64,000 nt of DNA, taken from Tetrahymena thermophila SB210. Its lineage: Eukaryota; Ciliophora; Oligohymenophorea; Hymenostomatida; Tetrahymenidae. The position numbers and the translations under genes were made by a program. A model generated the notes under the pieces. The model was not told the origin of the DNA and ran no database searches. It was given only the letters and a program-made list of their open reading frames with translations. Shown piece by piece: positions 1-13,681 of this stretch. Within the stretch, counting starts at the first letter, position 1. Every line of letters begins with the position of its first letter. The stretch lies in assembly GCF_000189635.1 (NCBI RefSeq), contig NW_002476432.1, forward strand, positions 807,271 through 871,270, written 5' to 3'.

Positions 1-169
1 AAATACAATTAAATAAAGTATTTAAAGCATTTTTGCAGTCAGTGTCTGTAGATTTGCAAACAGTTCCTTAAATAATCGTATTTGTGATATCATCTTAAAA
101 TTTAGAAGAAGCACTTACTGATAGTAAAGTAATTGAAACAATTAATAAGACTGATGCAATTTTTCTCAT
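1..169 (-). CDS. Eight-cysteine small secreted protein, 3' end off the window
   Basis: This is the first of the minus-strand family. The ATG at 169 opens MRKIASVLL..., a typical signal peptide ending near Ala20. The mature part begins SSKFQDD and continues through three family cysteines (contexts TVCK, DCKN, FNCI) to the window edge, so roughly the last half of the protein is missing. The frame uses TAA as Gln (FQDD, IIQGT). The first family cysteine is replaced by Phe (SKF instead of SKC), which none of the intact copies shows. It is recognised as a family member from the near-identical leader and cysteine spacing. The function is unknown; the leader implies secretion. Confidence 0.8.
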
Positions 170-3100
170 TTTTTATTGTAAGGGTTTATATTTATATAAT
201 TTGAATTATTTATGATATTTTAAGGTAATGTATACATATTTTCAGCCAATTTAAACTAAAATTAAATTTGTATGTAGTTGCATGCTTATAATAATTCTAA
301 ATTAAAAAATTTTTATCAATTACATTATTTGTTTATTTTCTAACAAATGTTAGCTTTTATAACTCATGTATTTAAATATAAAAATAGAATAGAAAAGTAA
401 TTAAATTTAAATTTTATTAAGAAATTATTAGATGCAAAATTTAAAATCAAACTGTAAAAAATTAATAAATAAATAATCTTTACACTATTTTACATTAAAT
501 TGTGTAAGGCTACAATATTTTAAAAATGCTGACTGACCTACTTTAACAGAATCTTAAATTTATATATCATGTTATATTTTTTTTAAAGAACAAAATTCCT
601 TTTAAAAAAACACCATGAATCATAATAAATTTATGAATAAGCTAACATAATTTTGATATATATTTTTTTAACATTAAGTATCAAAAAATTGAAAAAATAA
701 TATTTTAGAATAGTAAATAGGAAAAGAAAAAATAGGATTTTTACAAAAAATAAATTTAAATTTTAAATATTTTTTTCTTCTCGTTGAATTATATTTTGAA
801 GAGAAAAATTCAAAATTGATAAAATTATATTTTTGGAAGTTCGAAATAAAGAAAAGAAAAATAAATAAATTAGATAAGGAGTTTTTAGAAACAAAATTCA
901 ATTAAAAATTATGCATCATTTGTTTTAAGATCCGTACTGAATTAAATTTATAACACATTTTACTCAAACCCAAACATTTTAATTCTCAAATAAAACTAAA
1001 TACCTTAAGTAAAATTTTTAAACTAAGTTACCAATTCTACAGTATTAATCTATTTTAATTACCAAGAAATTTCTTTAATTATAGATAAATATATAAACAA
1101 GCTAATTTAATTCTATTTTTAACATGTTTATTAACATATATTCAGTATAATATATAATTTAAAAGCAAATTCCTTAGTTATTAAAATAAAATAAATAAAT
1201 AAACTAACTAATGATTTTAAATCTTTTTTAAAATGTTTCGGTATTATATATAATTTCATGCTATTTTGTAAGATGTTTATTTACATATCCATAATAATTA
1301 TTTGATAAAATAATTAGAGCGTTTTAATAATATTAAAATTAATTAGAAATTAAATCAATAAAATAAATTAAAAAAATTACACAAAAATGAAAGTATTTAT
1401 TTATAGTATTAGGTTTTTATTTTCAATTTATTTAATTATTAATCAATAAAATATAAAATAGACAAAAGTTAAATTAGAATTTTCACTAAGAAATTATTAG
1501 ACAGACTTAAAATTCTAAACTTACTTCAAAATAATAAATAATATTTACCTTAATTTTTATTTAATTATGTTATTTGTTTGTTTGTTTGATAATAATTTTA
1601 ACAAAGATTTCTTTCTTTAATGAATAGCTTTTTATCTAGTATAAACATTTTTTTTTTGGATTACTTATTTGTACAAAATTCAAAACAAAGACAGACTGAA
1701 TATAAATAAATACAAAATATTATTTTACATCAGAAAGTATTTATTATAAAAAGTAAAACAAGCATAGTCTTATAAATTTTTACATTTTAAAATCTCATAT
1801 TAATATTTTTTGATTAAATTAAAATTAATATATTTTATAGAATATATGAATGATATTTCCTACATTCTTGATTTACTTCCTTAAATAATTCAATAATTTA
1901 TTTGTTTTTATTTTTTAATTCGAACTAATAATAACTCTATAAATTATCATCAATATCAAAAAAAAGTAATTCTATAGGAAGATTCCTTATTAATATTTCG
2001 TGTTTTGCATGTCACTTATTATGAAATAGATTTTTTATTTATTTACCTTAAACATTCTATATTAAGGAGAAAAAAAAATATAAATTTCTTCAATAAATCT
2101 CTCCTTTAGGGACTAAAACTGGACTGAAAATTTGAATTGAGTTAGTCCTTAATTAACCAGAAACCACGGTATATGATATTGATTTAGATTGTAAAAGAAA
2201 ATTTGTATAGAAATAAATAATAATTTATTCAATATATTTTCTTTTGAACAGATACATTGTTAGAAGTATACAAATAACAAATGAATAGAATTATTTGAAT
2301 TCAATAGTGCTTATACCAATAAAAAGCTAAGACAAAAACATCAATATTTTCTTCAATTTAGCTTTAACAGATATATTTTTATAAATCTCAAAACCTAATA
2401 AACTTTATTTTTTCATTTTAATTCTAAAAATATATGGCAAATTTAAGTTTTTCAGACAGGATATGAGCTTAATTCATGAATAATTTAAAATATTCATATT
2501 AACAGTCTTAAAATTGTATGTAAAAGCTATTTTTATAACTTTTTATACGAAAAATACCCCTAGATTCCTATATTGTAAATTAGTGATTGTAATAATAATA
2601 ATATCTGAATAAAAAAATTATGGATTTAAAATTGGATTATTGATTGAATAAATAACTTAAGACAAATTTTTGATATTTTTTTTTGTGGTTATTTTTGTGA
2701 GAAAAAATAATCAATTTTTCCTTCTATTATCTTTAATCTTTAATGAAATTAAGATTAACAGATAAAATTAAAACCACAAACAAATTTACAAATTTAATTT
2801 TCATTTGAAAACTCAGGTTTTTATAACAGCAGGAGAGATGAATTATAAAAAAATATTTAGTTATAAATTTTGAAATATAATAAAATAAAACTAGTTCATA
2901 CATACATCCGCTCTCTTTAAGAAAAAGATAAACTCTTTTTTTACTATGTAAACTTATTTTTTTAAGTTTTATAATTAAAAAAATTAATATTAATTGTCTA
3001 TCAAATAATCTATATTTTTCATATAAATTAATCTGATAAATTTGTTTTTATGTTATAAGCTCTTTAATAAAGGGAAAAACAATTAAAGATATTAAATAAG

Positions 3101-4769
3101 GGTAATTGAGGATAATAATATATCATACTCTAACGCATAACAAGTAATAAGTAGATTAAATCATATTATTATAAAAGAAATTAAATAAATAATTATTTTA
3201 TTTCAAATATGATATTTATTTATATGTATGAAGATCTGTCTTTTTATATAACTACCATATTTAATCTACTTTAAAAGATAAATTTAACACTACTTTTAAA
3301 AAAAGAAATATTATAAAATTTGTTTGTGGCCCCTAAAGCTGAATCTCAAAAAATAATATCAAAATAGAAGAAATCAATTACATTTTTGAAACAAAAGTTA
3401 ATTATTTTGATTTGCAATATTTTAATTAAAAGCAATCGAATTTAGTTTTAAGGCAAGGCATTGTTAATTTGAGTTTCGATAATTTTTATTTGAGGATATT
3501 TATGAAACCAAAAAATTATTAAATTGTAAAAAAGTGATTGCGAAATTCAAGTTAAGTCTTAAAATAATTAATTGTATCCTATCAAAACTAAAAAGTATCT
3601 CAAATACCATTTAAAGCAAAGAGATCAATTAATAATTTTATAAATTATAATAACTTTCTACAATACATTAATATTCAAGCTTATAAAATAAAATTATGGC
3701 TTTTACAAGTTTTAGTGGTATTTATTTACATATTAATTTATCTATGATATTTTAACCTAATTAAATTATTTACACTTTCTTTTTGAATAATAATTGCTTT
3801 CAAAAATGGAATAAAATTTTCACCACAAAATATTGTGTGATAATAACAAATTAATAAATACGTAATCAAAGGAGTTAATCATTATCTGAAAAGATTTAAT
3901 CTACCTTGATGTTATAATTTATATAAAGCTCATTAATAATCACTAATAATTGTTTGGCGATATAAATATGATTGTGAGTATTTAGAGTTATTTAAAGCGT
4001 AAGAAGAATAAAGCTATATTTATTTGTTACTTACTAACAAAATAAATTATTTTCTTCTTTTTTTGAAGTATTTTTGCAATATAACTAACTAACTTACTAA
4101 ATAACTTCTTATTGACTTTAATCTATTACAAATACTTTTTAATTTCGAAGAAATAAAATCAGATTGAATAAAATTTATCAATAATAAATTAAAAATATAT
4201 ATTACTAAAATATAGAAGTTGTATTTATTTAGATGGCAAAATACAAGTTAATAGCGGTAGACAAAATAATTGTTTTAAATGTATATGTAATTAATAATAA
4301 AATAAATATATTACTTGAAAATTCTTACAGCTTATAGTAATAAAAATATGCTTCCAATCTTTAGTTAGAACTTTAAAAGTTACTAATTTTATAGTTAGTT
4401 ATTCTATCACACACTTATAAAATTTATGAAGATATTTTTATTATAAATTCTTTACCTTATTAATGAATAGATTATTTTGTAAAAAATATTTAATCCTCTC
4501 CTTTACCATATATTAATTATGTTTAATTAAGTAAGTAAGTTCATGCATAACAAACGATTCATTAAATTAATATTTTTGAAAAATAATCTAAAAAAATGTG
4601 GTTGATAATCAAATGAATGAATGAATAAATGCTTAGTAGAATTAAAAAACAGTCTCATAAAAACACATAAAAATTGTTACAAAACCATAACTCAATTCAT
4701 TTTAATTAATTCATTCAAATATTAAATTTAAAGTTTGTATTTCTAATTTAGTGATGCGAACTAAAATCA
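170..4769. repeat. Gene-free spacer made of duplicated family-flanking sequence
   Basis: No gene was recognised in this 4.6 kb; the short frames are TGA-free by base composition only. The right part belongs to the spacer block repeated throughout region 1. A stretch near 4320-4500 (landmarks TTACAGCTTATAGTAA and TTAATGAATAGATTA) recurs near 8205-8430, 13190-13340, 17235-17430 and 23975-24160. The block at about 4640-4730 is the conserved 3' flank of the next gene. Confidence 0.6.
4640..4769 (-). repeat. Conserved 3' flank of the small secreted protein genes
   Basis: About 130 bp directly downstream of the TGA is conserved between paralogs. It contains CAGTCTCA..., AAAATTGTTACAAAACCATA and a run of AATTAATTCATT on the plus strand. 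Copies lie near 8555, 13460, 17550, 20490, 24270, 29130, 33110 and 35940. It probably carries the 3' UTR and polyadenylation region. It is conserved even at the 13.56-kb pseudogene, so shared descent alone may explain the similarity. Confidence 0.55.
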
Positions 4770-5108
4770 TCAGAATAACAATGCCATTAAGACAAAGAGG
4801 GCTGAGAACAAAAGAACACTATCAAAACAGGCAACCATTTTGTTATAAAGAGCTTTAACAGTATCATTACTTATATTGCTGCAATTTGACTTTACACAAT
4901 TTCCAACAGCAGAATCAGAAGTATTATTTTAACCACAGTTATTTCCACATGAAATGAATTAGGCTAATGCAGTTTTGCAAGCATCATCAGTACTTTAACA
5001 AACTGTTCCATTAGTTAACTAAGCCATAATGTCATCTTAACACTTTGAGGCATTTGCTGTGTACAAAGCTATAGAAATAAGAATTAGAATTGAAGCAATT
5101 TTTCTCAT
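4770..5108 (-). CDS. Eight-cysteine small secreted protein, copy 1
   Basis: An intact frame of 112 residues runs from ATG at 5108 to TGA at 4770-4772. Residues 1-20 (MRKIASILILISIALYTANA) form a signal peptide. The mature domain has cysteines at 23, 37, 44, 54, 58, 71, 76 and 94 (spacing C-x13-C-x6-C-x9-C-x3-C-x12-C-x4-C-x17-C). Residues 98-112 are a hydrophobic tail ending LLF with no basic residues after it, compatible with a GPI-anchor signal or a terminal membrane segment. Six internal TAA/TAG codons must be read as Gln. The start is fixed by identity with the paralogs and an A-rich context (AAAACAAA before ATG...). No known family was recognised; an extracellular or cell-surface role is inferred. 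Confidence 0.88.
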
Positions 5109-5215
5109 TTTGTTTTTTATCTTTTTTAAGTAATTTAATTTTGTTTTTGTTTTAATATTTTGATTATAAAGTTTCAGGTAAATATGCCCTAAATTTAAAC
5201 AAAAGAAGTTTTAAT
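5109..5215 (-). promoter_or_regulatory. Conserved 5' flank of the small secreted protein genes
   Basis: The 100 bp upstream of the ATG is shared by most copies. On the coding strand it has an A-run directly before the start codon and, about 50-80 bp further up, the motif TTTTATAATCAAAAT. Equivalent blocks lie upstream of the ATGs at 9005, 17996, 20933, 24736, 28466, 29581, 33553 and 36393. It probably holds the 5' UTR and core promoter. No specific factor site was recognised. Confidence 0.35.
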
Positions 5216-8200
5216 TTTTTTATTATTAAGTCAATTTTTTTCAGTTATGATTGCTACTATTTTTAATTTATGAGTAAATTTACAAAATTTTATTAAATAC
5301 AAATGTAATGATGATTAATTAAATAATCAGAACAGATCAGATCAATTATTAAATATTAAAAACTTAACTTTAGCTTACATAAAATTTTTAGTATTAATTT
5401 ACCAAAATAAATATGATCTTGCACTATCTATTTTGCTTTTGTGTTAAAGAGAAATATTTTAAATTGTAAATCTTATTTATTTAATATTAAAGCGATCAAT
5501 TGTTAAATAATTAGCTATGAATAATATATTTTAAAATCTTGATGTGTTAGAATAAAAATTTTTAAAAAATGTAAATAGATTAATTAATTAAATTACATTT
5601 GTGAAAAGACAAAGTGATGAATTTTTTATAACTAAATCACTCATCTTAAGTATTCGAAAAGTTTCTATTAAAAAATTAATAAAATAATAAACATTGTTTT
5701 AATACTTTAGCTGGTTCTTCAAAAACTTTGACACATTTTACTAGTTTTATCAATAAATAGTTAGCTAATAAATAAATTTGCGAGCTACAAGATTTTTAAC
5801 TAAAAATAAATAGCATTCGTTTCTGCAAATTAAAATTTTACTATTCGGCATTGGCTGTTAGCAGAATTTAAAGGGGAATCCAATTAATTTTTAAAATAAA
5901 GAAATAAATATGACAGAAAATATGGACAAGTGAAATTTTAAATCCCTGAAAATACCCCTAATATTCTCTGTCTTTAGACTGACACACTACGAAAATAGTG
6001 ATTATAGTATAGAATGCCGCTGAACACCTCTACTATCAATATCCAGTTAAAAACATTCAATTTTAAAACTAATTTTACAGAAAAAATTGATGATTTAATA
6101 TTAAAGACGAAAAACCTTTAACTTTACTATGTATGTTTCAAGTCAATAGATTTCAACTAAAACCATAGTAAAACTAAGACCAATTTCAATAGTAAAAAGC
6201 TATAAAATCTCTCAAATAACTCTAGACTCTCACAATAAATTCAATCTCAACGATAAGCGTGCTCATTATAGTACAATCGATACCAAAAATTGTTTCTTCA
6301 AATATTTATAAATGCTATAATTTACTTTATAATTTTAGAAATTATGTATTTCAAAAAGTAAAATAAATTTTAAATGCAGGTTGATTTATACCAGCTAATA
6401 AATTTCTTTAGTTAAATAATAAATTGTTTTATTAAGTGCTATTTATTTAATAAACTAGATTAAATAAATTAAAAATTTTCACTAAAAAACTGTGATTCAG
6501 AAATACAGTATCAGTCTAAATAACTTTTACAGTCTGTTTTTATTTAAAGTAAAATCTTTTTTATTTACAAATTTTATTTTCATTTGAAAATTCAAATTTT
6601 AATATTTATGCAAGCAGAAATATTTTTGAATTTAAAAATAAATAAATAAATAATTTATCATCAATTTTGAGATATAAAAAATAAAATTAGTTCATTTCAT
6701 ATAAAAATAAGAATTATCTACTAAATTATATCTACTTTACAGACAAATTAACCTGATAAATTTAGATGCTTATAACAGAGTCTTTAATAAAAAAGCTAAT
6801 TAAGTTAATTAAAGACATAAAATAAGTATTTTTTAAGGTAAGAATATATTTAAAATTTTTAAATTTCATTATTTCATAATTTGAATACTTGCTAGCTTAC
6901 AAATTAAACTAAAATTTCATTTAAGATTGATCGCTATTTATATCATTAGTAAAATTAAAATAATTATATTATTTAAATAAACTGGACAATGTAAGATGAG
7001 AATAGAGCTATTGTAACATGATTAAAGAAAAACATTTATTAAAAATTATTTTAACAATTAAGTAAGAGTATGAATAAATGCTTAATCTTTCAAAATAAAG
7101 AAGTTTATTTATTAAGATTAATCTGATAAATTTTCTTTTAGCCTTAAAAGATAAATAATAATTTATTATCTTGAAAAGAACTTTAAGTTAAAATTAGTCA
7201 AGTTTTTTTCTTAAGCTAAATAAAGAAGGTTTAAGTGCATTCTACATTTATTTTATGTAAAATGTAAAACTTAGTCAATTATATTTTGAAAATAGTTAAA
7301 AACGTAAGTTAATTCAATGTGTGTGGTCACTAAAGATAAATTAAAAAAAATTATATCAAATAGAAGAATTTCAATTATACTTTTGTAACAAAAATTTATT
7401 TTTTTTTGGTTTGTAAAATTTTAATTAAAAGTAAGAATATAATTCAATTTGGTTTTAAGGGGTAAGTAGTTAGTCTCATATAAATAATTTATTTATTTAT
7501 TGATACAATTTCAAGACTATTTCTTTATTTATGGATATTTATGAAATCATAAAATTAATAATGGTTTATTAAAAGAAATTATATTCTAAAATTAACGTCT
7601 GTTTGTTCTGTTTGAAGAGATATTTGAAAGCTAAATTAATAACTAATATTTATTTATTTATCTATAATTAAAAATTGATGTATTAACTAAAAAGTATTTC
7701 AATAGATATTTAAAATATAAAAAAGAGATTAATTTCACTCAAGCAGTTTTATAAATTGTAATTAATACCTTTTGACATATGTTAATATTCAAGATTATAA
7801 AATAAAAGTATGCCTTTTATTAGTTTTAATGTATTTATTTGCATATGAATCTATCTGGGAACTTTTATTCCTTTTTAAAGAAAATATTATTCAAAAATGT
7901 AAATAATTTAATTAATTAATTCAAAACTAATAAATAGGTTAAAAATCATCCACAAAGTATTTTACGATAATAACAAGATAATAATACAAATTTTATCTTC
8001 TTATTAACTTTTATCTATTACAAGTACTTTTTAATTTCGAAGAAATCAAAACAAATTTAACAAAATTAATCAATAAAGAAGCGAAAATATTATACAAATT
8101 TTAAGTTATTTATTTTGTTTGCAAAAAGACAAATTAATAAGTGTAGAGAATTAATTTTTTTTAAAATTTATATATAATTATAAAAAGAAATATATTACTC

Positions 8201-8666
8201 ACAAATTCTTACAGCTAAAAGTAATAAAATTATGCTTCCGATCTTACTTAAAACTTTAAAAGTTACTAATATTGACTAAGATAAATAATTATTCTATTAG
8301 GGATATATACAATTTATGAGGATATTTATATATAGAGAGAGTTATTTATTTTTTAAGTGCCTTTTTTATTTTGGATTAAATTCTTTACCTATTAATGAAT
8401 ACTTTGCTTTATAAAAAAGAATTTAATTTTCTATCTATATGGTATATATTATGTTTTAGTAAGCTTATGTATTTATAAAAATTAATTGAGCTAATATTTA
8501 AGAAAGTTAAGCTAAAATAAATTAATTGATTTATAATTAGAATGAATGTTTAATAGAATTAAAAAACAGTCTCTCACAAACAACATAAAAATTGTTACAA
8601 AACCATAACTCAATTCATTTTAATTAATTCATTCAAATATTTAGTGATGTATGCTAACTAAAATCA
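5216..8666. repeat. Spacer, duplicated noncoding blocks
   Basis: No gene was recognised. The block near 5325-5400 (GATCAGATCA...TTAACTTTAGCTTACA) recurs near 9260, 13700, 21175 and 24930 at a similar distance upstream of family genes. The block near 6300-6500 recurs at about 16195-16390 and 19125-19310. The block near 8205-8460 is the usual downstream spacer motif. These copies show that gene and spacer were duplicated together. Confidence 0.55.
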
Positions 8667-9005
8667 TCAGAATAACAAGGCAAGTAAAACAAAGAGGGCT
8701 GAGAATATAAGCACACTATCAAAACAGGCCAAAATTTTGTTGTAAAAAGCCTTAACAGTATCATTATTAATATTACTGCAATTGGTCTTTACACAATTTC
8801 CAATAGCAGAGTCAGAGCTATTATTTTAGCCACAGGTACCCATACATGTAAAGAGAGTAGCTAAAGCAGTATTGCAAGCAGCATCAGTATTTTAACAAAT
8901 TGTTCCATTTTTAATCTAAGTAGTAAGGTCATCTACACACTTTGAGGCACTTACTGCGGACAAAGCAATAGAAATAAGAATTAGGACTGAAGCAATTTTT
9001 CTCAT
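8667..9005 (-). CDS. Eight-cysteine small secreted protein, copy 2
   Basis: An intact 112-residue protein with ATG at 9005 and TGA at 8667-8669. The signal peptide is MRKIASVLILISIALSAVSA. All eight cysteines (23, 37, 44, 54, 58, 71, 76, 94) are present, with a hydrophobic C-terminal tail from residue 98 (VLIFSALFVLLALLF). The motif NNDTVK before the last cysteine carries a possible N-glycosylation sequon that most copies share. Gln is encoded by TAG and TAA at four or more places. It is nearly identical to copy 1 in leader and tail but differs at many positions between residues 24 and 75. The function is unknown; it is predicted to be secreted or surface anchored. Confidence 0.88.
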
Positions 9006-12000
9006 CTTGTTTTTTTTATTTTAAGTAATTAATTTATATTTATTTTATTTTTAATATTTTGATTATAAAATTTCATCAAAATGCACTCTAATATATATAA
9101 TTCAGATGAAGTAAATTTTTTGTTGCAAAAGAATGTTTCCAGTTTCGATAGCTTACTATTTCCAAATTATGAATGAAGTTACAAAAAATATATTAAATAT
9201 ATAAATGTGATAAACATTAAATAAAATAGATAATTATACAATTTGAGTTTGTAATTAGAAACGATCAGATCAGATTAAATATTAATATTAAAAAATATTA
9301 AAAACTTAACTTTAGTTTACACAATAATTGGTATTTAATAGACTTAATATGATCTTGCTTTTTTTAGGTATATGTAAAAAGAAAAGTGTTTTTAAACTCT
9401 AAATCCTATTTTATTATCATTAAAGTTATAAATTGCTAAATAAAGTAATAAGATATTTAATGTATTGTTTAAAATATTGAGGTAATAGAATAAAACTTTT
9501 TTAAGAATATCAATGGATTAAAAAATTTCCAAAAAAGAAAAATTTTATTCTTTTTGTAATAAACCTCTAATGATCTTACAGTTGTTATCTAATTATTAAA
9601 TTAAAGTTTAATATTGATGTTTAAAAAATTAATGGTTACGAAATTTAATAAAGCATATGTATTTAAGAAATAATTTGAAGTTAGTATGTGTAATTAATAT
9701 TATGGTTAACAATTAAATTAGATTATAATCCACCAATTTATGTATGGATTATGTAAGGATGGATTGAAAATTCAATTTATGTATTTAAAATCACAAAATT
9801 AATTTATTAATTTTAGTTTTCAAATTCAAGTTTAAACGATTTCAAGTATATCTATCTATCTTTCGAAAAAAAATAAAGACTATAAATTGAAAATGATAAA
9901 ATATTATTTTTTAAAGTGATATAAATTTATATATTCCTCTATTTTATATATTTTTTTCATATTTTAGGTCATTTTTTATGTGTTTAAAAAAAAGGGTGAA
10001 AATTATTTGTATTAAATAATCAAATTTGCTTTTCATGTAATTTATCTGATGAATTTGGATGATGTAGTAACATAGACTATTCATAAATTCGAAAATAAAT
10101 ATCTAATTAATCAAGTAAGGAAATAGAAGTGAAACGATTTTCGAAAAGTGTATCTTTTATTTCAAAAATATTACTCCCAGTAGTAAATCTAATTGTATTT
10201 TTTCATGCATGATTTAGATAGAGCTGCTGATTATTTAAGAAGTTATTCAACTCAATAATCTATCGTTTTAGGTAATCATTTTTATATTATAACAAAATAA
10301 ACAGAGTTAATTATAGTAAGAAAAGCAAAAAAAGGATAATTAAAATAGCGATAATGTTATACCAAAAAAAAATTATTTCTTTAATCACTTTAAAATTATT
10401 TTGAAACTAATTGATTGAGATAAAGAAAAATTAGAGATATTATAAAATTTAGTGATTTGTGTATTTAGATTGATTTGATTGTAATAAAAGCATAATAATC
10501 TTTCTCACTAAAGAAAATTAATCAAAATAGAAGCATTAATCTTCTAAAAATAATAATCATTAGATGTTTCTTTTTCTATTCAAAAAGCATATATTTCATA
10601 TTAAAAGGGTCATTATATTTATCTCTAAATCTCTCTAAAAAATATTTTCAAACAAAATAACTTCTCATAAAATCATACATAGTTTTATTAGTTATAATTT
10701 CACTTAAGTGATTTTTTTAAAATCATTTCAAAAATAATCCATTTTACTAACCATAAGTAAGATTTTCTAAACGCAATAAGATTTGGTCAATTTGAACAAT
10801 CTTTGTTTGTGAATTTTATGCGGTTACAAAATATCTTTAAATTCGAGTAAATCAAATTCATTTAGAAAAGAATTATCAATCTATTTCCAAAATTTGAAAT
10901 TTTTGACAAAAAAACAAATAAATATCTTTAGATAACAAATTTGACTTCTAAATGCATGCAATTCTTTTGATTTTCAAGCTAATTTATTCTATTTATTTTA
11001 AATTTTTTTTCAAAATACATTGTTTACTTTATGGTGTAAAATAAAAATTTTAAAACATTTTTTTGTTGGGATAGAAAAAAGTTTCAAAATATCACTTTTT
11101 AAATAATAGCGGTAAAAAATATATTTCGTATTGTCGATCAGAAATACTAATAAAAATTAATTATTATTATCATTAGTTCTAACTATTAAGTTTAAGCGCA
11201 TTAATTTAATATTTTTTCGTTTATTAATATTTTATGGTAATAGTCATTAAGATTAGAAACTAATGATGATTCATTAATCAAATTTGGATTTTTATTTGAT
11301 AATTAAAAATATATCACTGTAAGCTCAATTAATATTGCAAATTTATGTCTGCTTTTTACCTAATTATCTTTTTATTATCCAAAAAAAGTTACAAAGAGAT
11401 ATAAAAATAATTTGCAAAATATCTTCAATCAAATTATTACATAATAAGATAATTATTTAGCTTATTTTTAAAAGCAAAGCTATTCAATTTTTAAATTTTT
11501 AGATATTAGTTCATACATGATTAAAATAATATTATCAGATAATAATAATAAAAATTAGATAATTTCTTAATCATGAAAATATATGTTATTTTAAAATTTA
11601 GAAATTGCAAATAAATTTAATCTACATTTTTGGTTGGATTTATTTTTTATATTTTAATTGTAAATATATATTTGTTTAAATACAGAAGCAAAACTCATTG
11701 AAAATAATATAAGAATTTTATCAACAAACAAAATAAATTATAAGTTCCATTTTGTTTTAAAGCTAAAAAAAGTTCAATAACAAAAATAATAATAAATTAT
11801 AAAATTTAATTAGATATAAATTCTACTATTAAAAGTTATGCTCCTTTTATTACTTACTTACTTAATAATTTCCTTAAAAATATTATTGAAAAGGAATATT
11901 ACTTTGAATTAGATTTGCAAGCGAAAAATGAATATAGATGATATTTTTAATATAATTTATTGCTAAATATCATTTATTATTATACACACATATCAAAAAT

Positions 12001-13563
12001 TTTTATTTTTAGCATATTTTTAAGTTATATCATTAAATAAAAGACATTTGATAGACTAAAATTTATTCTCTTTATATATTTAACCAAAGCAGGTTTATGT
12101 GTTTGCTTCCATTATCTTGGTTAAGTAATTATTTTTTTTAGAGTAAAACTATCATTTTTTACTTTAAAACCTCGATAAGTACCTACCTCAACTTAAATTT
12201 AGTGGGGAAAAAATTTTTTAGTTTTACAAAGTGCTAATTAATTCAAACAAAAAATTTTCAAAAAGTGGGTACTAATATTGGAGAATCTACAGTATATTAA
12301 TTTTATGCAATGGGCTTGCATTTAACCAATAATTTAAGTTTATTTTAAGGTATAATTAGTTTCATATTAATAATTTATCTCCACAGTTTCAAGAAACTTT
12401 TTCATTGATTATGAAATTAGAAAATTAATAATTTAGTAAAAAAAGTGATTGTAAATCTCAAATTGCTTTTTTATTAAATTGTATCCTAAAATTAACTTCT
12501 GTTAGAAGAGGTCTTTGAAATAAATTAATGACTAATCTTTTTTATATATTTATCTAAAGTTAAAAATTGATGTATTAACTAAAGAGTACTCCAACAGCAT
12601 TTAAAATAGAAGATATTAATTGGTTAAAGTAATTTTATAAATAATAAAACTACTTCTTTTATAAGTTTTAGTGTTATTTATTTACACATGAATTTATATA
12701 TGAATTTTTATTCTTTTGTTAAAAGCAAATATTATTCATAAATGTAAATTAATTCATTAATAATAACAAACTTAAAAAGACATCCATAAAATATTGTATA
12801 ATAATATTAATAATCTGAATTATAAGGAATATATCATTATTTGATAACAAACAGATGTACTATATTTTATTAGTTATTAAATATAATGGTAGTTGATACT
12901 CTTAATAAATATTCGAAGATATTAGAACAATTGAGAGTATTAAAGTTATTTAAAATGTAAGAAAAATAAAATAAAGCAATATATCTTATTTACTTTGGGA
13001 ATTTCATATAATTCTCTTCATTTATTATTATATTCTTGCTATTAATTTTAATTTCAAAGAATTCAATTCAAATTGAAAAAAATGAATCAATAACAAAGCA
13101 AAAATAAAAAAAAAATAATTAAGTTGTTTATTTAGATTACAAAATGATAAATTAATAATAGTAGATAGACAATATATTTTTGGATTATTTCTTCCAACCT
13201 TAGTTAGAACTTTGAAAATTACTAATTTTAAAAACTATCTATAATTATTCTATCATGCTTATATTTAATTTATGAATATATTTTGATAATAAATTTTTAA
13301 TCGCTTAATGAATACTCTACGTTGTAAAAAAGAATTTAATCGTTAATCTCTATAATATATTTTGTTAAAGTAAGTTTATATATAACAATTGATTGAGCTA
13401 TTATTTATGAAAATTAATCTAAAATAATTTGATTTATAATTAGAATAAATGCTTAGAATTAAAAAACTTTCATACACAAACAACATAAAAATAAATTGTG
13501 ACAAAACCATAACTCAATTCATTTTAATTAAATTATTCAAATATTAGTGTGATGTTAAAATCA
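9006..13563. repeat. Spacer sharing about 1.5 kb with 21.9-23.1 kb
   Basis: No gene was recognised in this 4.5 kb. The part from about 10030 to 11580 is collinear with about 21860-23100, for example GAAACGATTTTCGAAAAG near 10128 against GAAACGATTTTTGAAAAA near 21978. An internal stretch corresponding to about 10970-11275 is absent from the second copy. The 3' portion (12840-13550) is the common downstream spacer of the gene family. Confidence 0.55.
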
Positions 13564-13681
13564 TCAGAATAACAATGCAACTAAAACTAAGAGGGAAGAG
13601 AATATAAGCACACTATCAAAACAGGCCATAATTTTATTGTAAAAACCCTTAACAATTTCATTACTAATATTGCTGCAATTT
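13564..13681 (-). pseudogene. 3' fragment of a small secreted protein gene
   Basis: Only the last 38 or so codons of a family member remain: NCSNIS, then an altered NEIVKGFYNK and the hydrophobic tail ending LLF, then TGA at 13564-13566. Upstream of the Asn-Cys-Ser motif the sequence switches abruptly to TTCAATTTGAATTTTTAATT. In intact units that motif lies roughly 230-250 bp upstream of the ATG (compare 9238-9260 and 21150). A deletion therefore appears to have removed the promoter, leader and two thirds of the coding region in one step. No start codon is available, so the fragment is presumed dead. Confidence 0.8.

Noticed and set aside
674..901. 75-residue Phe/Lys/Asn-rich ORF on the minus strand
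   Set aside because: The composition is that of random AT-rich DNA, with no paralog in other spacers and no leader or domain.
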